Origin: Tetrahymena elliotti 4EA
Lineage: Eukaryota; Ciliophora; Oligohymenophorea; Hymenostomatida; Tetrahymenidae
Direction of reading: 5' to 3'
Assembly: GCA_000231825.2 (NCBI GenBank)
Contig: AFXF02001505.1
Location: 434,001 to 498,000, forward strand
DNA length: 64,000 bases
In this document: piece after piece, positions 54,480 through 64,000 of the stretch
How positions within the stretch are numbered: the first letter of the stretch is position 1
How the letters are laid out: every line of letters starts with the position of its first letter
Position numbers and translations under genes: made by a program
Notes under the pieces: model-generated
What the model was told of the DNA's origin: nothing
The model's database searches: none
Seen by the model: only the letters and a program-made list of their open reading frames with translations

Positions 54480-56778
54480 AGAGAGTTGTCAACTTTAATA
54501 AAATTCTTAAAAAAATATAAAATAAACTTCATGAATTTCATAAAATAAATAAATATTTAGAGTTTAAACTAACTTAAACTGGGTTTTTCTAAGATTATCA
54601 ATAAGCTTCAACAAAAATAGGCTTTCATTTTCATTTTATACTACCTCCCTCAAAAATGCTTATTTTTTGTTCGGAAATAGTTTGTCAGTTAACAAATAAA
54701 TAATAATAAAAATAATAATAAGTAAGATAATTAGTTAGCAACAACTTCAAGTAAAAATGTAATTTAAGCTTCTAAACTTAGCAAAATAAACCCAATTATA
54801 TTTAATAAATTATTGCAACTGTAATTCTTTTCTAAATAATTATTTTATCTTTCTAATTAATTGTTTCACTTATCTCCTTTTTTGCATGTATTTATATAAT
54901 TGCATTCATTTCTCTCTATTGTTTATTTGATAATTTTCTTCTACTTTCAATTCCTTAATTATCTCTATCTAATATCCTTAACTATTGATCCTTAAAATTC
55001 ATCCAAAATTATTAATTTTCTTTTAGCATTAATTAATACACCAACAAAATTCAATCCTTTTTTAGAATTTTAATTTTGACAAAACTTTAAAAACAAAAAT
55101 ATTTTTATGATTTTTGATTCATTTTTCATTTGTTCTTATGATTTAAAAAATTTATTTTCCTTTTATGTAAGGTTTATTAACTTTTAAAATGCATACCAAA
55201 TATAAAATGAATTAATTTTAAGAATGGGTTTAATTCGCATTTTTTTGAAAATCTGTTATTAAAAATAAAATTAATTTTCAAATTATAAAATAATTTAGTT
55301 TTTGAAAATTGTTAAGGCTAAATTTATATAATTTAATTTTAAATAATATTTATCATTTTATTATTATTAAATAAACCTTTAATTAAAATTTTCATTAAAA
55401 AAGAAAAAATAAATTATCATTTTGTATAAAAAAAAACTTTTTTAAATCTTTTCTTATATAAGCTATTTTTTTGTTTTTTACATTAGTAAAAATTAATAAA
55501 AGTATTATTTAAAAGTAGTTCTAATGTTAACTTTCTCTTTTTTAAAACTTAACTTTCAGACAATCTCTCAAAAATCATCTAAAACATTTTTTAAATATCT
55601 TTATTAATAAATATTAAACTTAATCATGTTTTCTTTTTGAAGAAAATTTGGTTTGAAAAATTAATAAAATTAAAATCCAAATTAATAAAATATTATGAAT
55701 TTATTATTAATAAAGAATTTGTAATTTAATTTTATAAAATTTATTTAAAAAAAGAAATAATTCTTCTTTTTAAATATATTTCTGAAATACATTTTCAACC
55801 AATAATATAAATATTGACTATTTTATTCAATCAATATTTATTAATAAAAATTAAATATTTTGAGTTAATCCTTTAATCTAACTCACATATATATTACAAT
55901 AATTTGTTGATTAAAAAAATTAAAGGACTTTAAAATGCAATAAAGTAATTTGTTATATTAAATATTTAATCTCAAATATTTATTGTGACCTTTTGAATTT
56001 GTTATTTAAAAGAATCATTATTTTTTAAGTCAATTAAAAAAAATCATTTAAAAATAATATTATATCAAATAAATCTAGCTACTTATTCTACTACTTAAAA
56101 CTTTATCTTACAATAAAAATTTTTTTCTCTTCAGATCTTTTTTATTACAAATCTTAACTGTTTGATTATTTTGTTCTTCACACCTATATCTCTAAAAATA
56201 ATTATGAATATTAACGATGATTGAAAACTAGTTATTAAAGAGGATATGGTTATTTATCAAATATAATTTATTTTAAAATGTAAATAATTAAAATATTAAA
56301 TTTTTTCTAATCTTTGAGAAAAACATCAAGCAAGCTTCTTTAAAGTTATAAAGTGAGGAGGAAAGAAAAACTCAGTTTATAGGCTAACTAAAAATTAAAG
56401 TTATAACAGTATTTATTTAATTCTTTTTAAATTTAGAATATTCTAAAGATACATTTATTATTTTTTTAAAGATACCTTTTTTAGTTTGAATTATTAAAAT
56501 ATTATAAAGGAATAAATTATTACGAAGATAACTTAGATGACTTTGAAGATATGGTGATTAAATTATTATATTAGGTGATATTATACAAGAAAAATTTTTA
56601 TTTAGCTTGAATCTACATTTTTACTATTTTAAAGATTGCAGGAAAAAAATGTTAAAATAGTTAAGTATCTTAAAATTTAGTTTATTGGATTGCTGAGTCA
56701 AATATTTATGTTTGAATATAATATACTGCGACTTATTTGATTATATAAAAGCATATGTGACAAATTATGATAAAAGTT
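54480..56778 (+). other. Intergenic, AT-rich
   Basis: 2.3 kb with 3' flank of the LLP-type gene first. No convincing coding frame. Short GTAAAT...ACAG pieces near 56280-56410 could be introns of an upstream part of the next, unresolved locus. Confidence 0.45.
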
Positions 56779-57900
56779 GAAGTAGCAAAAATATTTGCAG
56801 TAATCATAATTTGTCATTCTTTGAAAAGTTATCAAAAAATTATCGCATCATAAATAGCAAAAACCTATTTGATTTATTTTTTGATATGAAATGCAATCAG
56901 AAATTTACTAGGGACGTATTTATCAATTTTTTTCAATTTCTTAAAGTAAAGGAATGTTATAAGCAACAAAATGATGAATTCTTTGCAAATCATATTTTCC
57001 CTAAAATAAAAGGATTTTAATTATTTATATTAAGATAAAATAGGAGAATACATACAGCTTTGAATGGATTTATAAAAATTGAAAGTAGGTCAGTATCGTA
57101 GATTTAGCATATAAAATACCTTTCTTTTTTTTAGATTTAGTTAATATTTTTAGATGCGTCTTGCTATTTCTGGAAATTTATCAAGATTTTAATTTTGATC
57201 ATATATCTTTTTAAAAAATGGAAAATATTCCAATCAGAAAATTTAAAATATAATAGGGCAAACAAAAGACTCAAAAATCAATGTTAGCATCATTATGATC
57301 TTTAGAAATAATTCTATAAAATTATCATTGAAGTCGTAATTATTGGATTGATTAAGGCTGATATTTTGGTAAAAAGCAAATGATAAGCACAGTTAGTAAT
57401 AGTTTAAAATGGCTAGTAAATTACTAATGTTTAAATGTATTTTAAATAAATTCCAGCAAAAAATTCTGAATTCAAAGTTAAAAAAAGCTTTTAAAGGTAG
57501 ATAAAATGGTAAATAACAAAATTAGTTATTTGCTCAAGAACCATCTGATTATTTTAATAAGTAAATTGAAATTTTGGATGAGGTAATATCGTTTCCATAT
57601 ATGAAAAGTAGAGATATCACACTAATTTTGGTATGTATCAGAGTAGACCTGAAGTAAAATCAATATATTTAAATAACTTAGTAATTTGTAAGTATGGGCT
57701 ATAAACTACCTAATGGCTACAAAAAATAAGAATGAATTGGTTAACAGAGATGATTTAGTTTTTGTTGATAAAAGGAAAGCAGAAAAATATTGTGTGTAGG
57801 AGGAAGCTGTTAGCAAGCAGGTAGACCAAACATAAAGCTTTTATCATGATAGTGCGATATTGATCTCGGATATGAATATCCTTCATTGAAATATAAAGGT
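56779..57900 (+). pseudogene. Unresolved or decayed gene upstream of aldolase
   Basis: Three protein-like blocks in different frames: 56779-57384 (motifs LSFFEKLSKNYRIINSKNLF, FTRDVFINFFQFLKVKECY, then a hydrophobic stretch ending at TGA), about 57412-57580 (ACC-free block QLFAQEPSDYFNKQIEILDE), and about 57690-57890 (INYLMATKNKNELVNRDDLV, FVDKRKAEKYCVQEEAVSKQ, ILISDMNILH). No clean GT...AG pairs joined them in one frame. The residue mix is typical of coding DNA, so this is either a gene with introns I could not place or a gene losing its frame. No family recognised. Confidence 0.35.
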
Positions 57901-58071
57901 AAGTGCGAATATTAGAATTGCTTACGATATTTATTGTGACGCAATATTTCTCTCTATAAATAAAGTGATGATCAATTACTTTTAAAATAAAAAAATTAAT
58001 AAAAAAATTATAAATATCTCAAAACTACCTTCAGGTAAAACAAAAACACAAAAACACCATCTTTGCTTAAA

Positions 58072-59670
58072 ATGACTGACTTCAGAAAGGAATTAGCTGA
58101 AACAGCTGCTAAGTTAGCCACTCCTGGAAAGGGTATTTTGGCTGCTGATGAATCCACTGGTACCATTGGTAAGAAGTTCTCTTCTATTGGTGTTGAAAAC
58201 ACTGAAGATAACAGAAGAGCCTACAGAGAATTGCTTTTCACCACTGAACACATAGAAAACTACATTTCTGGTGTCATCCTCTTCTCTGAAACTGCTAAGC
58301 AATCTGCTAAGTGTGGTACTAAGTTCATTGAACTCCTCAAGAACAAGGGTATTGTCTCTGGTATCAAGGTCGACTGTGGTTTGAAGGTTCTTCCTGGCAC
58401 TAATGACGAAACTGCTACCATGGGTTTAGATACCCTCGATACTATGGCCAAGGAATACTATGCTCTTGGTTGCAGATTCGCCAAGTGGAGAGCTGTCCTC
58501 AAGATCTCCAGTGATGGTTGCCCCTCTGAATAAGCTATCTAAGAAAATGCTTGGGGTTTGGCTAGATATGGTACTATTTGCCAAGCTAATGGTTTGGTCC
58601 CCATCATCGAACCCGAAATCTTGATTGATGGTCCCCACTCCATTGAAGTCTCCCAAAAGGTCACTGAAAGAGTCTTAGCCTCTGTTGTCAAGGCTCTCTA
58701 AGAAAACAACATCTTCTGGGAAGGTTGCCTCCTCAAGCCTAACATGGTTACCCCTGGCTCTACCAGTGGTGTCAAGGCTACTGCCTCTGAAATTGCCATC
58801 CGTACCGTTACTGCTCTCTCCAGAACTATTCCTCCTGCTTTGGTTGGTGTTTTCGTAAGAAATTATATAATTTATTAAAAAATGAATACCCATTTTAGTG
58901 AAAAAACTATTTTTGAAGCATGAGCAAGAAAGAATGAAAGAAAGAAATAAGTAGTTAAGTTTTACCCTAATGTTATTTTACCAGATTTTTAATTAATTAC
59001 ATACTTACTCCAATTGAAATATACAATTTTTTTTAATGTATATTCAATTAATTGATGAAAAGAATATAAATCATCATTAGGGTTTAAATGCATTATTAAC
59101 AAAAAAATATAACAAAAAATAAATAAGTAGGTATCTTTTCAATTACCAATACAGGATAAAGAAAGAAACCAAAAAATTAAATAGAATTTTTAAAAAGTTT
59201 ATGATTTCCCTTAGCAACAAAAGGATAATTAAGCTAATCAAAAATAAAAAAATTTATTATTTGAATAGCATAATTTATTAAACCTTAATAAAAAAATCAG
59301 CTTCAAATTATTTCTAATATCACTAATTTAAAAAACCCAAAAATTATAAAATTAATTATTAAATTTATTTATTCATTAATAATAGTTCTTATCTGGTGGT
59401 CAATCTGAAGAAGAAGCTTCCGTTAACTTGAATGCCATGAACAGACTCGAAGGTATTAGAAGACCTTGGTTCATCTCCTTCTCTTACGGTAGAGCTCTCC
59501 AAAACACCGCTGTCAAGACCTGGGCTGGTAAGGCTGAAAACGTTGCTGCTGCTCAAGCTGCCCTCTTAGTTAGAGCTAAGGCCAACGGTGAAGCTCAACT
59601 AGGCAAGTACTAAGGTTCTCATGACAAATCTGCCAATGAATCCTTATTCGTTGACAACTACAAATATTGA
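58072..59670 (+). CDS. Fructose-bisphosphate aldolase, class I
   Basis: Two exons, 58072-58854 and 59386-59670, with a 531-nt phase-0 intron; 355 residues, close to the usual about 360. It splits fructose-1,6-bisphosphate in glycolysis and runs backward in gluconeogenesis, in the cytosol. Catalytic landmarks: the early Asp in [45 protein letters not shown], and the Schiff-base lysine in [12 protein letters not shown]. The phosphate-binding [11 protein letters not shown] spans the splice junction, and [14 protein letters not shown] follows. The C-terminal tyrosine (DNYKY) is present. In-frame TAA at expected Gln positions (CPSEQAIQ) confirms the ciliate code. Codon use is strikingly C-rich compared with other genes here, a sign of high expression. 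The start at 58072 matches family N-termini. Confidence 0.98.
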
Positions 59671-60070
59671 TTTAACTTATAATTATTTTCCCATTTTAAA
59701 AAACTAATAATAAAAATATTCAGTAATTCATTCTATTTCTCAAAAAGCTTTATATTGTATTCCACTTTATCTACTTTCAGAGAAATATTTCAATCTTCCA
59801 AAAAATAAATATGTGTTTAAAATTTTAATTTGTACTATTCATTCAATATATTTGTTTTTTGTTTCTTCATTTCTTTTTATCAATTTGATTTTCTTTAGTC
59901 AAAATGCTGAACTTATTAAATTTTTTGTTTTATTTAGTTAGAATAATCTGAAATAGATCTTATTTTGAAAAACGAATTGATTTTATCAGCCAAATATTAT
60001 TTTTATTTCGAGAATCTTCAAATTTATATTGATAGAATTAATTTCAAAATTTTACAAAAAAAGGATTTTT
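59671..60070 (+). other. Intergenic between aldolase and hydrolase
   Basis: 400 nt holding the aldolase 3' flank and hydrolase promoter. An open frame at 59965-60171 overlaps the hydrolase start in another frame and shows no family features, so it is treated as chance. Confidence 0.5.
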
Positions 60071-60742
60071 ATGAAGCCATAAACAAAAATTCCGATAAAA
60101 TTGATGTTTCTCCATGGTTTAGAGGGAGAAATACTCAAATTAAAATAAAAATATTTAGAAAAACATTTTGAATAATGTATTACTCCTTATATGAAAATTT
60201 CAAGATGGAATTTACTTTAAGAGAATAGTTTTCCCAGAGTGCTAATAAGAAATAAGCTTAATTTATAGAATGCTGGTTATGAATGTGTTTAAAACTGCTT
60301 GAAAATATAAATTAATTGTTTAAATGAATGTAAACCTGATGCAGTTGTTGGAATAAGCTGGGGTGGTGGTATAGGATTAGTTCTTTAATCTTAAGGATAT
60401 TGGTAAGGACCAACTATTCTAATGGCTCCTGCTATTACACACTTTCTTGAAGTAGTTGGATAAAGAGACTATAAAATTCAAGAGATTTTTGATAATATAA
60501 ATAGATAAAACTTAGGTAAAAAGCTTCTTATAATTCATGGAGATAAAGATTTTACAATACAATATGCGAAATCAGTAGAAATAGTTAATAAAATCCAAGG
60601 ATCTCAACTAATTACTATTCCAAACGGAAGCCATTATTTAAATAATATACATTCACCTCCTCTTGAATTAAAATAAATAATCTAAGACCATTATCTTAAG
60701 TGTTAATAGCAAGAAAATCGAAATTTTAATTAGAAACTTTGA
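60071..60742 (+). CDS. Small alpha/beta serine hydrolase
   Basis: A single exon of 223 residues, ATG 60071 to TGA 60740-60742. The oxyanion-side motif LMFLHGLEGE lies at about residues 11-20. The nucleophile elbow is GISWGGGIGL with Ser at about residue 96, the acid is Asp in HGDKDFTI (about 160), and the histidine sits in NGSHYL (about 188). The triad is therefore complete and in canonical order. Length and the HG...K spacing resemble the YqiA/RBBP9 group of compact hydrolases; the substrate is unknown. No signal peptide, so probably cytosolic. The downstream ATG at 60104 (MFLHG) is an alternative start. It is read entirely without introns. Confidence 0.85.
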
Positions 60743-61215
60743 AATTTTTCAAATTTCCAGTAAACAAGATTCAAAAAAAAAGCTGAATATAATTTGGCTT
60801 TAAAACTAAGTTAGCCTCCATTAAAATAAAATATTTATTTTTTTGTTTGTTATGATAGAATAAGTAAGTTTTACCAACCATACAAAGAAGATGATATTTA
60901 ATAGATACTTATTTTTTTTAAGGAATAGATGATTTAGAATATTATTTTTTATAATTTAACTTAATTAGTTTTTGATTGAATTTAAAAACAAATATTTTTA
61001 ACAACTAAATTTAGGTTTTAAAATTGAATTAATTTTTATAAGATCAATATTGATGACAAGAAATAAATATAAATATTTTTAAAGATTTAATTAGTAAGTA
61101 AGTAGCTATCTAGAATCTTGATTCTAAAAAAAATACTACAAAAAGAAATTTACAAATTACAATCTTTTATTTTAATATTCTTTTTTAATTTATAAATATT
61201 TAATATATATTGATT
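60743..61215 (+). other. Intergenic between convergent genes
   Basis: AT-rich stretch between the hydrolase stop and the proteasome subunit stop. No coding frame seen. Confidence 0.55.
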
Positions 61216-62700
61216 TCAAGCACTATCTTCAGCTTCAATCATAGCTTCAGCTTCAGCTTGGGCAGCATCCTATTTTTTAAAGAAATATTTTAAAAATTAG
61301 AATATTTACTAAGATAAAATTTCATCTTTTTAAAATTAAATTTTTTAGTAAATAAGTAATTCAATTTACTCTAATATCTTTTGGAACATGGCAGTGAACA
61401 TAATTATTCTTTTCAGTGATCCAGCTTACTTCATATTGATAAATACCTTCGTTAGCATCTTTACGTGCCTTATTTAAACTATTATTTTAAAATTTATGTT
61501 TCTTTGAACATACCACTGTAAATGTTTCTTACGCTAATATAACATGAGGAAGGGCTTCTTGGCAAGTGAGCTCTCTGAAATTTCTTTTGCCAAAATGAGC
61601 CATAATTTCTTGTTTTCCTTAACCTTAAGCACAAGCATAATAACCCTTTTATTATTAATAATCATTGAGTAATCTATTTAAATTTGTTATTTTTATATAC
61701 TAAGCAGTAGCCAGCATTGTCGGATTAGTGTAATTGAAGGCCATCAATGGGGTCATAAGATGAAATAATGACAGAGCAACCAAAAGGTCTATAAGCACCA
61801 TATAAGGTGTGGGCATGAAGATATTGTCCAGTTCTTTCAGATAAAATCTATATTTTAATAAAAAAATTAGAATTTATTTTTAGTAAGATTTTGAATTTAA
61901 TCCAAAGAATTTTCATTTCTTTGTAAAACCAATTTAAATAAATTTACTTTTCCTGAAATAGGCATAGCAAAATACTTTTCATATTCTTAGGCTTCCTTAC
62001 GAGCTCTATGAACTACATTTCTACCATCTGGAATTCTACCTCCAACAATCTTTGAATTTTTAAAATTTAATAAGCTTTAATTATTTAATAATCGTTTTAT
62101 TTTAAAGAATTGAAGCTAGATCTTAAACTAAAATAATCTCTCTTAGAAACATAAATTGTTGATTTGATTACAAATAAATTCTATTGTTTTGATTAAATGT
62201 TTTGAAGTAATTAAGATAAATTACCATTCCGATATTCTTTTAAATATTATAAATTCTTCTGTCAGAATCTTCAACCATAAGCTTAGTTTATAATTTCTTT
62301 TCAGCACCTAATATAACACCATCCTTACATCTTACACCTAAGATAGTTCTTATAAATAAAATTATTAGTATTGAAATATAGAAAATCTCAAAAAGGGATA
62401 TTCACAGTTGATTTTTTTGTTCATTATTTATCATTCGTATTTGAAGTAAATTATACTATCAAAAACAACTATTTATATTTTTAGTAACCATAATAAATTA
62501 CTCGCTATCGCTGACTGCCTTTTGTGCATATTCAACTTATTTAATAAAGCCGTCTTGAGTGAAAGTTGTGACTGATAAATCGTTCTATTTAAAATTTGAT
62601 ATATTTTTAAAGTTGATACATTTTAACTAATCTATTTCTTTTTTTATGTCTCCTATTTTATCAATATCAATCATATTTCTAATGACTAGCATTTGAGAAA
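61216..62700 (-). CDS. 20S proteasome subunit alpha 7 (PSMA3-like)
   Basis: At least seven exons on the minus strand, TGA at 61218-61216. From the N-terminal side: DLSVTTFTQDGFIKQVEYAQ (exon starting about 62584), ILGVRCKDGVILGAEKKLQT with DSDRRIYNIQKNIGM, then IVGGRIPDGRNVVHRARKEA, then ERTGQYLHAHTLYGAYRPFG with IISSYDPIDGLQL. These are followed by GYYACAQGQGKQEIMAHFGK with RELTCQEALPHVIL, ARKDANEGIYQYEVSWITE (61468-61370), and a short acidic/alanine tail (61269-61216). HTLY and RPFGCS, RELTC and the YEVSW block point to alpha 7 rather than other alpha subunits. It forms part of the outer ring of the 20S core in cytosol and nucleus. The first exon with the start codon lies somewhere in 62600-62700 and was not fixed; some inner splice sites are approximate. 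Confidence 0.9.
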
Positions 62701-63896
62701 TGTAAAATGAGTATTAATTGAAAAAAAAGGAGGCATTTAGAGAATCTGAGTAAGTAAGTTATTAATATATTTACCATTTGCTTGTTTCAAATATTTAAGT
62801 TTATATTATTTTGATTGCTATTTTATATTTGCTATGAATAATAATGGAAATAATTTCTTTGAATTTTTATTCCTTGTTTATTTTTATTAATTAAAAACTA
62901 TATATGAATTAGGAGAATCTTTTTTTAAATTTTTTTTTATTTAGATTTTGCATTAGTAAATAAACAAAAAAGATAGAAGAGGAAGAAGCAGTATGCTCTC
63001 ATATAAGATCAGAAAGATTCCAAAACGTGATCATTCATTCATGATTAACTGCAACTAATATCTTATCTCTATTCATAATTTAATAATTAATTTATAAATA
63101 TCAATTCAATTTTTGCTTTTGTTTGCTAATTTATTTCTTTGTTTTCATTTGATAAACAAACAATTTGTTTATTAATAAAATCAAATTTATTTTATTTTAA
63201 GCTCATTTAAAAATTACATAAAATCAATTTAATTAGAAAATTTGAAATTTACATAAACAATCTTAAAAAATTCCTAGAATTTTCTTTTAAAATGATTAAA
63301 AATTTTCTATTAGTTTATCTTCAATTCTAATATATTTTATTCATGAAAAAAAATTATTTTTTTTTATTTTTAGAAATTATTTATGTTTTTATTTCTTGAT
63401 TTTAAATTTTTACAAAAAATAAATAAGAACACCTCAATTTTTACAAACACAATTTTTTAATACAATTTAAATAAAACATTTATTTTTTAAAAGAATCAGA
63501 AAATAGCAAATGACATTTTAATTTAAATAATTAACCAAATAATTTTACTTTATATGCTTATTTTTTGGAATAAGAATGATAAACTTATTGATAACATAAA
63601 ATATATTTATATTTTATTTTTAATGTTTGGATTTAAAAGATATGAATTTTAGGGTGTTATTTATTTTAGTAATACTCATTATCAATAAATGAATGAACCA
63701 CCAATTAGTAGAATAGCTGTTTAGGGATTATTTTATTTTAGATTGCAATATAACTAACAAAGTTTTTTTTTTGAAAAAAATTAAAAAAATAACTAATATT
63801 TTTATATTGTCCTTAAATTAATTAATTATTATTATTAAAAAGTAAAACTCTGCAATTTCATTAAAAAAATTAAAGGATTAGAAATAGTTACAGAAC
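62701..63896 (-). other. Intergenic between divergent genes
   Basis: About 1.2 kb between the proteasome gene start and the last gene. AT-rich; no coding frame or RNA gene recognised. Confidence 0.5.
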
Positions 63897-64000
63897 ATGT
63901 CAGATAGCGAATCAAATGGTAAATACTAAACTTAAGTTTATCTTTTACCTGAAATTGATTAAAATTTTAGATGCATTGATTTACTTTTGAGTAATAATGA
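63897..64000 (+). CDS. Start of a gene leaving the window
   Basis: ATG 63897 opens a frame that stays open to the window edge with TAA/TAG = Gln, starting MSDSESNGKYQTQVYLLPEI. A GGTAAAT...TTTTAG intron inside (63919-63970) is possible as well. Too short to identify. Confidence 0.5.

Noticed and set aside
58008..58893. Antisense open frames over aldolase
   Set aside because: They are shadows of the conserved aldolase coding frame.
59965..60171. 68-residue plus-strand open frame before the hydrolase
   Set aside because: It overlaps the hydrolase start in another frame, where LMFLHGLEGE and the full triad lie. It has no recognisable features.

Overview
The window looks like macronuclear DNA of a ciliate, most likely Tetrahymena or a close relative (inference). 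TAA and TAG occur in frame at positions expected to be glutamine in conserved proteins such as prolyl-tRNA synthetase, class I aldolase and thymidine kinase. TGA is the only codon that ends reading frames. The DNA is very AT-rich, and genes are cut by short AT-rich introns, mostly GTAA...TAG and about 40-150 nt. All gene models here were read with TAA/TAG = Gln. Standard-code ORF calling breaks these genes into fragments.

Left third (1-22623): the 3' end of a multi-pass membrane protein (1-1221), a decayed or unresolved gene fragment (1446-2010), a protein kinase (2185-4110), and a giant 19-exon gene (4771-20840). The giant gene encodes about 4,957 residues: an enormous leucine-rich-repeat region with Q/N-rich spacers and a C-terminal block of about eight membrane segments. 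A second kinase (21483-22623, minus) closes the block. It is a paralogue of the first and keeps the same two intron positions.

Middle (23017-43391): a METTL13/EEF1AKMT4-type methyltransferase (minus), a poorly resolved membrane protein, a Q/N-rich protein, a cysteine-rich surface-antigen-like protein with a signal peptide and a GPI-like tail, and a 170-residue orphan. These are followed by prolyl-tRNA synthetase with an N-terminal YbaK-like domain, TK1-type thymidine kinase, a TPR protein (minus) and a C4-methylsterol-oxidase-like fatty acid hydroxylase (minus).

Right third (44787-64000): a 1,764-residue Aurora-like kinase with a Q/N-rich N-terminus (minus), a tiny divergent coiled-coil ORF, a long gene-poor stretch, an LLP/DUF2423-type nucleolar protein, an unresolved decayed gene, class I fructose-bisphosphate aldolase, a small serine hydrolase, proteasome subunit alpha 7 (minus), and the first codons of a gene that leaves the window.

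There is no operon logic; genes are independent monocistronic eukaryotic units. Aldolase, prolyl-tRNA synthetase and parts of other housekeeping genes use more C-ending codons than the rest, which suggests high expression. I saw no tRNA, rRNA, transposon, telomere repeat or chromosome-breakage sequence.
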